Positions 9,906-22,440 of a DNA stretch of 64,000 bases are shown here, in pieces. The stretch lies in the NCBI RefSeq assembly GCF_014851395.1, contig NW_024040374.1:26616772-26680771 (forward strand), read 5' to 3'. The translations under genes and the position numbers were made by a program. Below the pieces are notes generated by a model. That model had not been told where the DNA came from, searched no databases, and saw only the letters and a list, made by a program, of their open reading frames with translations. Numbering within the stretch: the first letter of the stretch is position 1; every line of letters begins with the position of its first letter. Source of the stretch: Micropterus salmoides. Its lineage: Eukaryota > Chordata > Actinopteri > Centrarchiformes > Centrarchidae.

Positions 9906-12540
9906 TTTCATTTGACTCAGTTTGAGTTTGTTGACATTATGAATATTTGTTACCACTTTCTAATAAGGTAGCACTTCTTAAAGGATAGGTTCACATCTTT
10001 TCAAGCCTTAGTTCAATGCTCACATGCGAATAAGTACATTTAAAGTGGTTGGTACATTTATAATAATGTATCAAATGCAATGACAACTGATAGAGATTAA
10101 TCACCTGAACCTGCAGCTCCCGTCGGCTCATTATTTAGCTGTCCGGCTGCAACCTTACTGTTTTGGATCACTCTCATGGCTCTCATTGTGTCATTTTTGG
10201 CTGCAGTAGGCAGCTGTTTTTGTTAACTAAATCTCTAAAAATCCATTGTGCACTACATGTTCAGCACAAAAAAGAAGGCAGACACAGTTAGCGACTAGTG
10301 GAGAATTTAGCAGCTAAAGAACCGGACATTTCCCTCAAGAACTGGTAGAGACCTAGTGCTAAAAGACAGTCAATATTGGAATAAAATTAATCTGGTGGAC
10401 ACAACCATGACTCCAAATGAATGATGATGTTGCAAGTTCACCATATCAACTTAAAAAGTTGTGAATGAGGTCATCACCTTGATGTCAGTAGGTGCCTTCG
10501 AGATGACTGCGGCTGACTTTCACCGACTTGATAGTCTAAGTGAGCTGCAGGCGACTGCAGTGCAGGAAAAATGCCACTAGACTAGGCAAGAGTGTGGTTC
10601 CAACTTTGTGCAGCCAGGGAAAAGCAACTGCGACCACGGGACTTGGCGTCTGCTGCTGCCTCGCTCCCACAAGGTTTTAATATCACGTGACATAGTGACG
10701 TTTTGCAATGTTGGCGAAAGTCGGACACAATTTCTAACCAGCATGCCTTATTTTAAGTCAAGAATGCATCATGTTAAGTCAGCGCTGCGCAGCACCGCAT
10801 GAAGTCAAACTTTTATTTATATACTTTATTGTTGTTATTGTTGTGTTCACAACTTGTTTCTGCTGCCCCCCCTAAAAAGTTATTGCTGGTTTAAAGATTT
10901 ACATCAAAATCACATTAGGCTGAGACTTATTCATGGCCAGTATGGACCAGGGGAACAATTAAAGTGACCAGTAAATCTTTTAATATAAAAAAGATGAGCC
11001 TATCTTTATAATAATCAAGTCATAAATACATGAAATAATGAATGTTAAAGTTTTTAACTTCCCAATAAACCATACTAATAAATAATAAAGTCATCAGCAA
11101 AAGTTAATAAATCAACTGTAGTTGTAATTGTTATTGTCATTTCTATAGTAAATTTATATTATACATAAAATTCCTGGACTCGCTGGAAGAAGAGGGTTTG
11201 TATCTCAGTCAGACCTTCATATAGGTACAGTACGTGCCTAGCAAATAACAATTTATTTTGAGGAAGAGCAAGAGAAAGGATAACGAGATAGTAAATAAAT
11301 GGTGTGGTACCAGTATTTTACATAATCGTTTACCCCCCTGGGTGTTATTTTGGCTTCTACCCCTTGTGATAAGAGAAAAATTTGCTGCTAGCCAGCCTGT
11401 ACTTTGCCGACAGTATCATAATGCTCTGTCCAGCTACACTTTCCCATTCGAGCCTTGGGAGTTCTCAACATCTTGACACTGTTGAAAATCACTCAATGTA
11501 AATTAGAGGATGCGTACGTCAGTGGATACTCAACAAAATAAATTACGACACAATGAAGTAACTCTCATTGATGGTACAGCATCTGCAGCAACAGAGTGGG
11601 TTTCTCCTTTCACGTGAAAAGCTTTCTGGTACTTCACAGTGTTTCCCAGGCCATAGCCACAGCTCTACTCTTACTGTGTTTACTGGCAGTGACTGAGAGT
11701 AAAACTGACTTTGGTGTTCCCTATAATGAGTCAGGCTCCAAGCCACCTAAAACCCAAGTACACAGATCGATGTATGTAGCTCCGGTGAGACTTTTGCTTC
11801 ACATTAAAACACTACTCCCAGGGGATCATGACAGCCTGAAGTGTGGAACACCCCTGTTTGTTACAGTCACTGGGAATCTGTTTGTGTTGTCCACTTTGTT
11901 GCCATTACAAAACCGTGCTCTGGATCACAGCATTAATTAGCAGCTAATTAATTAAAGGCACTTCCTCCCTTGGAGAACTCTACACCGTTATACATCATTA
12001 ATGCATTTAATGTGTTGCAGGAGTTGGAGTAACTTATGGCTGGAGGCTCAAACTCTCATTGTTGTTCTTCTGCAGTAAAATGATTGCAACTCAGATATGT
12101 TAAAAAACAACCACATTTGGAATATATAGGTTTGACATCTTTCCCACTACCCAAAGAATTCAAATTACACTTTTGACTAATTGCTGATTGTCTAGAATGT
12201 ATTTTACTTTTCACATTGTTTATGTTTTGATTGCAGTCATTCCATCTCACGTCATTTTTATGCTTTCATATTATACAAAATGAATCTTTCCAAAATGAAC
12301 AATCATGACTGTATATTCACCATTAATGCAAATCACGGGCTTGAACTGCTTGCTATTTCATCTTCTGGTGGCATCCAGGTCTCCTCATTCTACTTGGACT
12401 ACCCGTTGGGGTTAGCTCGTCCGCTGGCTTTTCAATAACTATTTGTGTATCTTTCACTGGAGGCTCAGCAATGTCAGCACAGCTACATGTATTGGATGAT
12501 AATGAAATGGTTAGTGAGCCGGACCGAATATTATAAATGA
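9906..12540. other. Intergenic, no gene seen
   Basis: AT-rich, with the lowest complexity around 10970-11170. Open frames of 64-114 codons occur (for example 11596-11940), but none has exon-like boundaries or a family I recognise. A short GC-richer patch at 10490-10800 may be old transposon sequence. Confidence 0.6.
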
Positions 12541-12544
12541 GATT

Positions 12545-12840
12545 GTTGCGACACTTTATAATAGTTAGACCACAGTAAGTAACGTTTGTGTAGTGAATGA
12601 GTCTTCCACTGTGTTGTCCTGCGCTGTTGCATTATTATGTAGGTCACGTAAGTTACAGCGACGGTGAAGAAGCTGTGTACCGGAGTATTGCTAAAACGAT
12701 AATAATTCGAAATTGAACATTACAAAGCAAACAGCGGTGGATGCATGTCAACCTATCTGGCTGCCCCTCTGCCTTGCATTACTACATGTTAGCATAAACA
12801 AATCACTCCACATTGCTTTGTAACGTTACATCATTTCTTG
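12545..12840 (+). repeat. Interspersed repeat, family X copy 1
   Basis: Shares ordered blocks with 32850-33010 in the same orientation: CTTTATAA, GTGAATGA, TCTTCCACTGTGTTG, a GGTGGAT segment, CTGGCTGC, TGCATTACTACA, TAAACAAAT and CTCCACATT. This copy carries extra sequence in its middle. No coding capacity or termini are identified. Confidence 0.6.
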
Positions 12841-13374
12841 CAGTCGATTCAAGCCTTTCTGATGTTGACTGTGTTTTCACCCAAAGTCGATCTGATTCTT
12901 GTTTGGCCTGATGGGCTTCAGCACATAAAACTGTATTGTTGTTGTTGTTTTTTTTTTCTTACGTGGAGTTTGTTACGTTGAGTCTGTGTTGTGCTGGGAG
13001 CTGGCCGTTTTAGCGGACTTCATCTTGGGAGGCATGGGGATGTCCGCACAGAGCCCCCAGGTTATACACAGAAAGTATAACACTTGCTTCAGGCATACTG
13101 GCCGTCAGAGGTAACAGAAAAACCCGGAAAGTGGATTCTTTTTGTGTGAGGTTGTTATTAAAGTTGTTAATTTCATTAAAAAAAAGATGCATATAGCCAT
13201 ATTTTAAAAAATGAAACCAGATATTAATTACACATTTTTCAAAGATTTACGTCTTCAGCAGGAAGCAGGGCTGTCAGGGTGGGGAAATCAGACAGTATTA
13301 AGACACGGACTAGCACGTTGTTGGTGGATTTATTGATCAGATAAGAAAAGGATAACACCAGCCTTATCTTTTAA

Positions 13375-14981
13375 AGGTCTAGTGTGTAATAATTCTGAGG
13401 GTGTATTGATATAAATGCAATATAAGATCCATAACTATGTTTTCAGTGGTGTATAAAGACCTTACATAATGAACCATTATGTTTTTATTACCTTAGAATG
13501 AGTCATTTATATCTACATAACTGCGGGCACCCCCTCCTATGGAGGTCGCTGTATTTTGTAGTCATGTTTCTACCGTAGCTGACAACGGACAAACAGCGCT
13601 ACTGAGAACATTTTGTCATCACGGCGTTCTTCTTCTGCTTGTGTAATTCCGGTAGTGTAGACGCCCATCACTACATTGAATACATACAAAGAAGAAGAAG
13701 AGGGACTAATAATAAGTAATATACAGTCTCCGAGTAGTCTTCTGGTTTATTAGAAGTAAGAAGAGAAGTGACATTTGGACAACTGAAGGAGCACACGTGT
13801 TATTTAGCACGAGAGCCGACAGACAGATGGAGTTGGGACAGACAACTGACGGCAGAAATCACGGATTTTGTGGATTTTCCCAGATGGAAGGCTATAACGT
13901 TAATGTTAATTAGCTGATCGCTAATTGGCAATAAAACAGCAGCTTCCAGCGTCGAAGCTCAGATCAGACAGCTAAACTTTGAAAAATATGTGGTTGGATT
14001 GTAACTTCATGTAGTTATTCTCCAGCGCTCTGTTATGGCTTTGTTACATGGACAGAAATGTGCCCTTACCTTCCTGAGACAGATGATGAATATTATTAGT
14101 AATGAAACAGTAACAGCAGGGAAGCTCAAATCAGCAGCTAAACTTCACATTTTACTGCCCTGGTGGAAAACATGTATTTCTTTTTACTGCTAATGGTGAA
14201 CAAGACCTGTGCCTATCAAGTGACCAATAATGAATACTTTCCAAATTTGCATTAAAAAACGTTATTGGATATTGCGTCTCACTGTGCACACAAATATGTA
14301 ATTTGCACTTTCACATGCTAAATGCCCACTAAAACGTTGCACTGTTTTACCTCAAGCTGAAATTATGGCTGTCAGTACTACTTTGTGTTTCTGTTGCATT
14401 TAAAAAAAATTTAAAAGACATTTTGGTAATATTTGCAGATTGCTTATCTAATTAAGCAAAGTGAGAGGAGCCTTGATTCTCACCAGCCAATGCCTTTGTA
14501 AACTTCATGTATTATGTGGTTTATAATGGACTGTGGTGCAGAAACAGTGAGGCTTACATTGTCCTGGGATCTGTCAGTGGTCATACTTGCACTAGATGCA
14601 CTAGATGTGATAGTGTTTGAGAATTTCTTCATTTACTTTGGTATGTTAGTCCAGATGAGGCAACCCTCCCAAGATGTAAAATAATGTATTACAGGAGTAT
14701 AAGACATCATGTAGCACTTAATTTCTTCATGTGGCTGCTGTTTATTAATGAAAAAGTAACAATAATATTCAAAAAAAACATTTGGTTTTACATAATTTAT
14801 ATAATTTCTTAACACATCTCTAAAGAAACCTAATTTCTTGAATGGCAATCTGTTTTATCTCATAGATGACGTCTTTGTCCTGTCTCAGGCACTGTAGCTA
14901 TACTGCTCGCTTGGGTAGGGTAGGGGGGTGAAATTCGCAACCCTCACCACTAGATGTCACTAGAACTTACACACTGAACCT
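13375..14981. mobile_element. TTAA-flanked non-autonomous DNA element
   Basis: About 1.6 kb bounded by AGGTCTAGTGTGTAA (13375) and its near reverse complement TTACACACTGAACCT (ending 14981), with TTAA on both outer sides (13371-13374 and 14982-14985). A TTAA target is the hallmark of piggyBac-like elements. No transposase frame is recognisable. It could be two adjacent or nested elements with similar ends, since I matched only the termini. Confidence 0.6.
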
Positions 14982-15097
14982 TTAAATAAAAAACAAAAAT
15001 AAAAATAAAAGTTGCACACATCACCCAACATTTCTTTCTGCATGACTGTTTTCTTCTGACTTTCGGTACAACACAGCCTTCCTTCAGTTCTGGGGGA

Positions 15098-15633
15098 CTA
15101 AAGGCCCATTTATACTCCTGCGTAGGGTAGCCATGCATTTATACTTGTGCGTGTGTATGTCATTCTGCAATTACACTCCCAAACGCTAGTCGGCAGTAGC
15201 GCTACAGCATCCACTGTGTTGACTTTTGCCGGCCGAGCAGGCTAACTTCCGGTTTCGCCCTCCACTAACGTAAATGGGGGTAAAATTGCGTGCGGCTGGT
15301 GTAGCCTTTTCAAATGTTACTGACCGAATGGATCACATTCTGATAACAAAACGAGTAATTTCGCCCGGGTTGCGACGGTCAAATATATTGATTCACTGTG
15401 TTACAGTTTTGGGTGCTAGTAAAAGTTACTTCAAAGTGCGGGGTACTTCCGGTCGGCTCAGAGGAATTGCGAGGCTACCCCGTTACCAATCACAGAGCTT
15501 ACGGTCCGCGTCGAGTCGACGTGTAGTTACATTTTTGAGGAGGTGCACGTCAGGCGATGGTGTAGCCGCTGCGTACCCCCGTAGTCTACGCTGTCACCTA
15601 CGCCGTCGAGTTGATGCAGAAGTATAAAACCAC
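15098..15633. mobile_element. GC-richer repeat family Y, copy 1
   Basis: Begins near GGCCCATTTATACTCCTGCG and ends near GATGCAGAAGTATAAAACC, giving imperfect inverted ends. The interior is richer in CpG than its surroundings. Blocks such as CATTTATACTTGTGCGT, AACGCTAGT, CCACTGTGTT, ACCAATCACAG and GGTCCGCGTCGA recur in the same order in 30105-30630. A 117-codon open frame inside (15274-15627) is not conserved between the copies and is not called as a gene. Confidence 0.65.
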
Positions 15634-17800
15634 CACCTAGGTTTTGCTGTTGAGACATCACACAGCTGCAGAGGCTTGTTATATTGACTGTCTGTCTCTT
15701 TACTCAAGCTTGTTAAAAACAAAGCGAGATGGCTCCTGCTGGACAGTTTTTGCCTTTGTTTGCTGTTCTCTTTTGCATAACTGCTGACATTTAGTTGGAG
15801 CTGCTAATCCAGCAGTCCTGTGAGCCACTTATCTGGTGTTCAGAGTTAGGAGCATATTTATTGTGGTCACTGACCCAGACGCTTCCCTAAAGGCAGCCCA
15901 CTGAATATTCAGTCTTTTTTTCAAGGAATCAACAAAGACTCGCATCAATAACAATGGTCAGGTTTTTCAATTATTGGAAACAGGGACATATTTTGAGGCT
16001 TTGTGGTCACAAAGAAATTCTCAGTGCTGTTCTTCCTTTTTTGCTCATTAAAAAGCTGTGATGTGCATAATAGTGACAGCAGTAAGAGCTCAGTGATTTG
16101 AACCTGGGATGTCACCATGACATAACACAACCGCACACTCACAAGCCAGGTAATTTGCAACAGCATAAAAAGCGACAGAACATTTTTGCACCATTAAGCC
16201 ATTAAGACGTTGCAGAAGTAGGGGCCAAAACAAGATGGCATAGTTAAAAGAGCCTCAGTCAAACCTCAAACGATAGAACATATGTAAAAACTCATAGCGT
16301 TTATGGGGTATGTTTATTTCATGTATTAATTTGAGGAAGGTTACAGTCTCCTAATCGCTCCACACAGATCTGATGTTTTCGTCTGCTGCATCTCTCCAGT
16401 GGAAGCTTGAGTGATGTTTAAAGCAACATTATGTTAGATTTGGTGTAATTTGGTGCCCTTACCGTTTCAGTGTAATTCACCGCTGCTGTAAATAAGGATA
16501 GCTGATAACTCTCCAGCTGAAATATTTCAATATAAAAGTTACATATTGTTCTTGCTCGCAGCTCACTATAAATCTTGAGCTTATGTTAGAAAGCTTACAA
16601 AAATACCTTGGTCATAATGTTACTGTAAGTGCTCTTGCGTCGGTTGCTGTCTAGATTTGTAGGCTAGCTTGCTTTCTGGTTTCATTCTCGGTCACTATTG
16701 GTCTCTTCGCAGACTCTTCCATGATATCCATACTGAGAATACCAAGCGAGCTTCTGCCAAAGAACTCACATTGTAGCCTACATTCTATACTTTTTGCTTC
16801 TTATAGCTTGCTTGCTGAAGAGTTGTGGGTGTGCTGTAAAGCATTACGCTGTTGTCATGATAGATTTCCTACCCGGGATTCTAATGTTACATAATAGCAA
16901 TAGCCATGATTGGCAATGACAGAGACACCATTCTCTCTATTACAAGTCAGTGTACACCTGGATGTTCACTGAACACCTCTTGCTTCATGTTGGTTTACAT
17001 GTCAACCAGCATCAGTGAACACAACAGCTCTGTTTGTGCTCACGATCGTGTGCCAAAGTTTTTTCTGCACAGGTTAGGGTTAGGTTAACACACAAATATA
17101 AACCAGTGTGTTACTGATGTTGATGTTTTGTCAGTTTACCATGCTGAAGGATGAGTTTCACTTGCAATCAGTTGTCTTTTGAAAAATTGGTCTGTAGTTG
17201 ATTTGTCACTAATCTGAGTCATATATAATAACATTATTATTATTACTTAATACTTCTGTGACTTGAAAGCACAAGTTTGGGTATGTTTCCCACCTTCCCA
17301 CCACAAACAAATGGAGGGTAACATACTGTACAACATTCGAGCCAGGGGAAAGTCAGTCAAGCAATGTCTCACAGGCCTAATCAGTAAGAATACTGGAAGA
17401 CACTTCTGTGAGTTTACAGAGCGTTGGATGAATTTTAATTTTAATTATGCCCAAAGATGTTTTACTTGTCTAAATTAAATGTTTGGTTATCTTTTCAGAC
17501 AGGTGACAGTTTTCTTTACCATGTCGACATTCACCATATTCCAAACTGGACCATTTTTGCAGTGTCACAAATGATTTGTCCACTTAATAATTCAAGAAAT
17601 CTTTGTTTTTGTTTGGGCCAAGTAGAAGCAACAGAAAGAAGCTGTAAACACAAGTCATAATAGCACCTTTTATGTTGATATATTGAATACTTTAGCAAAC
17701 AGCTGCCCACTTACACATCCAGCAGATACACGAAGCAACATGATTCTATTGGAGCCGTGTTTCTGGCCACCAGGAGAACGTAAGTCTAATATTTACTCTC
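15634..17800. other. Intergenic, no gene seen
   Basis: No exon-like or repeat-like structure I can support. A few 60-73 codon open frames occur without supporting evidence. Confidence 0.55.
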
Positions 17801-18005
17801 TAGCTTTGGTCTCCACCCACTTCTGAGGGAAATATCTGGCTCTTTAGTTGCTTAAAGCTCCACTATGTTCACCAGGTAGTGTACAGTGGCTTTTTAGGAC
17901 TTTTTCGTTCTAAACGGCTGCATGCTGTGGCTAAAAATTATTAAACAGAACAGCAAAGTTGAGGGCCATAAAATCGAAACAATGAGAGTCGGGTGATAAT
18001 TCTCT
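17800..18005 (+). repeat. Interspersed repeat family Z, copy 1
   Basis: Block order GGTCTCCAC, GGGAAATATCTGGCTCTTTAG, GCTCCACTATGTTCACCAG, ACAGTGGCTTTTTA, TGTGGCTAAAA, then a run with AATGAGAGT. Matching copies lie at 52370-52610 and 59445-59680, all in the plus orientation. Confidence 0.65.
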
Positions 18006-18984
18006 GTGACTTCTAGTAATGAAAATGACACAAAAGAACTCATGCAGGTAAGTAGGCCAGACAATTGTGTCTAGTGTTTATTGCTGAACATTTCTATTTT
18101 GGTTACTGATGGCACTATTGTTCCTCTGACCATATGAACTAATTAATTACGCAGGTTCAATGAGAATTCATTCGATTTCCTCTAAGAAGTCTCCTCTATC
18201 CATGGCTAATGCTCTTATTTATCAGGAAGGGATTAAATGTGTTCTACCCTCTGTAATTAAGAACTGGAGTGAGGGGGCTTAAGAGGATTCACTTTAAAGG
18301 CTATTTTAAAAAAGCCTGATCCTCCTGTTACAAGACAAAGTAATACGATATAGACTGAAATAAACATTTCCTTCTTTGATCACTCTAACATCGAAAACTG
18401 ACCCCATAGAAGGTCTTTTAATTAGTCTGAAAGACAAAATGACACAGTGCATTATTAAAAACCATATGGAAGAAGCCTTTGATGTGCAGTGTTGTTGTTA
18501 GATTAATGTTTAGAAATGATTAGAAGGTTGTTATTGCAACAGATGTGAAAAAAACATGACATTTAAAAATTTCAAAAAACAGAATAAGACGTTTTGAGTT
18601 GAAACAAAGTATGTAAGAGAACAAGTACATGACTGCACACACAGTTCTGCAGTGCATGGATAATAGTGAACTTTAAGCTATATTTAGAAGGCAGAGCTTT
18701 CACAGATGCATCATGTTGTGCTGAACAAGCTGCAGTGATTCATAATGCTGCTGTAAGGACTGTAGTTGCACATTGCATGTGGAGAACTTTTAATTTGTGA
18801 AGCTAAGAACTGATCTTTATATATAGGGTTTGTTTTTGAATTACTGTCTAAGCGCTCCTAAATCTGAAACTAGATTAACAGGTATTTAAAACAAAATGCT
18901 TTGCCTGTTTGTGTTCATGTTAATTAAATCAAATAAAAGGAATACAGTATGTGTATGAACAAGACTTGGAGTCTACAGCCACTC

Positions 18985-19442
18985 AAGCATCTCGGTGAGC
19001 CAGTAAGGCTCTCTGCTTTCTAACATGTTCATAATGGCAATGCTTGTTGGTGTTTAGCAAGTGTGTTTACAATGTCAGTGTAGCATTTTTTCATGCTAAT
19101 ATTTGCTAATTGGCTCTCAATACAACATTCAGCTGAGGCTTGTGTCGTTAGTCTTATGGGTAATTAGTCATAAACCAAAGTAATGGACAAATTATGATCT
19201 GGTGGTGGCGCTGGATGACAGTTCAGGTCATCCCCAAAGTTATTACACCTCATCCTTAGAGGAACATTTCACAGAAACCACACCAAACCTCAATAAAATT
19301 CAGGGGATCACCAGGGTCCATGAATGTTTGTAGAAAATTTCATGGCGATCCATCCTGTAGTTGATATATTTCAGTCTAGACCAAAGTGGTGGACCGACCG
19401 ACCACCTGACCGACCGACATTGCCATTCAGAGAGCCACGCTA
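18985..19442 (+). repeat. Interspersed repeat family W, copy 1
   Basis: Contains the series ATGCTAATATTTGCTAAT, GGTCATAAACCAAAGTAATG-like text, GTGGCGCTGGATGA, TTTCATGGCGATCCATCC and GTGGACCGACCGACC. This is a widely dispersed teleost repeat by my recollection. A shorter copy is at 36770-36935. Confidence 0.65.
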
Positions 19443-20689
19443 GCAGCTTATTAGCGTTGAAAGTAGAAAATGCTTTACAACAAATACAAACACATAATCA
19501 GCGATTGAGAATTTAAGTGTGTTCATGTTCATGACTGATCTGTTATACTTGAGTTCACTGCTAATAGGCTAATTGAATTAACCTATTTAGCTCACACACA
19601 AGGCAATGTTTGTAGTTAGATTACTCACCCCTCACTTGTTGTCACCCCTGCTAGTTGCGCTGTGCCCCGTATTTTTTAGCTGTTAAATGATAAACTATGT
19701 TCACCGGCGATCTGCTGTGACTTTGCCTGTCTGCTATTTGGTGTCAGGCAATTAGCGCTCTATAGTTTTAGAATTGTTTTCCTAAAAAAAGCTGCTAGTT
19801 GCTGCAGGAAATCATGCTAAACCAAAACAGTGCAGTCAGAGCAGTCAGAGCCATTGCTAATCTAAAAACATTGATCAGAGCAGCTGAGCTTAGCATTACC
19901 AGTGTGGAACTTAGTGTCTGTGTTACTTTAGTTGCGGATGTCTTTTACATGCCTGACAAACGCTAAAAGGAACAAGATGATTTCTACCACAATAACAATC
20001 TCACGCGGAGTGCAGCTCTGCTATTGTGGTAGGAGGGTATAATCCTGCAGGTTGCTGTGAAAAGACATTCAATCTCATTGACAAAGCTGATTGAGATTGT
20101 GGATTTGTTCTAAAACGCTTTCAAAACAGCAGATTGATGGTATACAATCTAATTTCTAAACATGTTTTAATGTGGCTGAATTATGTTTAAGTTTTATTAA
20201 TTAGAGGTAAGTGAAGTAATAGTGCTGAAATAATTAGGGAAATGAAAGGTTTTCTCATGATAGGTTGGTTGTCTTTCACTTGATGAGACAGAATGAAGAA
20301 CTTGAACTTGAAGACATCACCAATGGCTCTGTTTTTTTATGGTCGGCATTCATTCTCATTTAAGAATATTACTTGATTGAATAAAAACTGCTACAAATCA
20401 ATGGACTACTCAGTTACCTGCTGCATGCCTACAATTAGCTCTGATTGACCAACCTCCATGTTTGATCATTGCTTTTTTGCTGGGTTTAAAAAGCTTATGA
20501 ATATAATACTTTTTGGCAGGTAAGATTTCTTAATGCAGGAGATTTTTTTGAAATTATCCATCAGAAATAAATAAATGTGACAGTATTCACTGTGGCTTAC
20601 TTTATTTTGAATGTTTTGCATTGCATAGTGATAAATGAGAAGTAAGAGAGGTAAATGAGAGATATGCACTTAATCTGCAATTTATGCAG

Positions 20690-21174
20690 GGTTTTCCCTA
20701 CATTTCTTCAAGGCTTTGCTGTGGCTGTGGCATACGCTCTGACGCCCCCTAACTTAAGGGTTAGGCAGAGAAAGGAAGTTCTGCTGTCTCAGCTTTACTT
20801 TTACAAGGTTAACGTGTTCATACCAATTTGCTATTATCTTAACAAGCGCGAGGTGGTTGAGTAAAACAACAACAGCGAACAAAGCACGTAAACACGTCAC
20901 TTTTCTACTTGTTCTACTTTTTACTGAAGTAAAATGTTACAGTCACTTCACCTGGTCTCTGTGGTCTTTCGGCTCTGATGTTCACCCCGTGTGCGTGCGC
21001 GCATGTGTGTTTCTGTGTAGAAGCCGAGCCCACACTCAGTCAAGCATGCACAGGAGAGGACAGAGAAACTAGTGTGCTCATAAAAGACAGCAAAACGTGG
21101 CAGAGAACTCTCAAAATAGTTTTTTTCTTTTCATTCGGCTATAAAAAAAATGTGTTATAATGGTAGGGAAAACC
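20690..21174. mobile_element. Possible MITE with 12-bp inverted ends
   Basis: GGTTTTCCCTAC at 20690-20701 is the exact reverse complement of GTAGGGAAAACC at 21163-21174, bounding 485 bp with no gene. I could not find a matching target duplication, so the boundaries are provisional. Confidence 0.5.
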
Positions 21175-21242
21175 AAGGTTCTGGTGTATGTACAGAATTT
21201 TTCCTGGAATAAAACATCTCTTAAATATCATTCGATTCGAAT

Positions 21243-22440
21243 CCATGGAGACTTGTGGGAAAGGTAAACCCCTCAACAGGACTGCAGGACTGGAGGCTGA
21301 CGACTGGAGGCTGCAGCTCAGCAGGATCAGAGGGCTGCAGCAGTTCAGGTTGTGGTAGCTCAACAGTCAGGGGGTTGCTGCAGCTCTGCAGGGACAGGAG
21401 TCGGCAGGATCACTGTCCGGGCCCTAGGTGCAGGATTTGACAGGGCTACTGTGTTGACAATGGGAGCAGGATTCGGACGAGCAGCACACGAGGAAGCAGG
21501 AGCTAGGCAACGGGACTCTGTGGTGCTGGGTAGTGAGGACGATAGGCCGCTGGGCAGAAGAGATGCACGACAATGGCAAGATCCACAGTTCCTCCTAGAG
21601 TGTTTCAGAGAAGGTGGCTATGGGACTGGAACATGCAGGAGACTGGCTGGATGCTACCTGACTGTAAAGCAAGGTCCAACAAAAAGGACACCAGAGAGCT
21701 GGATGGACAGGTGTCTCTCTCCTGATGGCCCTGTTTAGGGGGAAACATCAGAAACTAGAACTGGCTGAAGGTTAGCAGGCTAGGATGAAGGCTGGTGTCA
21801 CACACACAAACAGTCTTTAATGGCCTTGTGTAATCTACCAATGGTAGAGCTCACCCAGTAAACAATAGATGTAAACTGGGTCCATAACAAGGTTGGATCA
21901 TTCTGTCATGATTAATCAAGTGCAGACGCAGGGAAACTAAGAATAGGACCAAAACACAGGACACCAGGCAGAACAGGAGGTTTATTAATAATCCAACACA
22001 GGGGTGAAAACAGGCTTACGTGGTGAAAGACAAGGCAAAGTCCAAAACCAGGAAGCAGTCCAAACATTAAAAGCAAGAAAGTCCAAAAAGGTCCAGAGTA
22101 TCCAAACGTCAGGTAAATCATCCGAAGACTGAAAAATAAAAGGCAGTAAGACCAAACAAACCAGGCTGAGTATGATCACACGAGAAATACAGAAGATATG
22201 ACTGGACGCTTGACAAATGTCGAAGGCAATCCAACAACAGACAATGGGAAGACGCTGACTTTAATATACAAGACGGAGGTGATTAACAAGGCACAGGTGG
22301 AAACAACAAGGGTGGAGCAAATAATCAAATAAGCGGGAAAACCAGAGACATGAAATGAAGGGAACAGAAGCGAGAGAGGAGAAAAATAACACAAGAAAAC
22401 AGGAAATACAAAACACTACTACCCAAAACCATAACAAGAG
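21243..22440. repeat. GC-richer repetitive remnant
   Basis: 21255-21740 is a diverged series of GGCTGCAG/CAGGA-rich segments without stops in one frame (128 codons). 21905-22440 runs from CTGTCATGATTAATC through an AGGTTTATTAATAATCC segment into purine-rich sequence. The composition resembles ends of teleost retroelements, but I find no paired LTRs, primer site or pol domain. Treated as an unclassified remnant. Confidence 0.35.

Noticed and set aside
11596..11940. A 114-codon frame with a hydrophobic start that could be a small secreted protein
   Set aside because: No splice context, no start context, and composition matches the surrounding intergenic DNA; I could not support it.
15274..15627. 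A 117-codon protein on the plus strand
   Set aside because: It lies inside repeat family Y and its frame is not kept in the second copy at 30105-30630.
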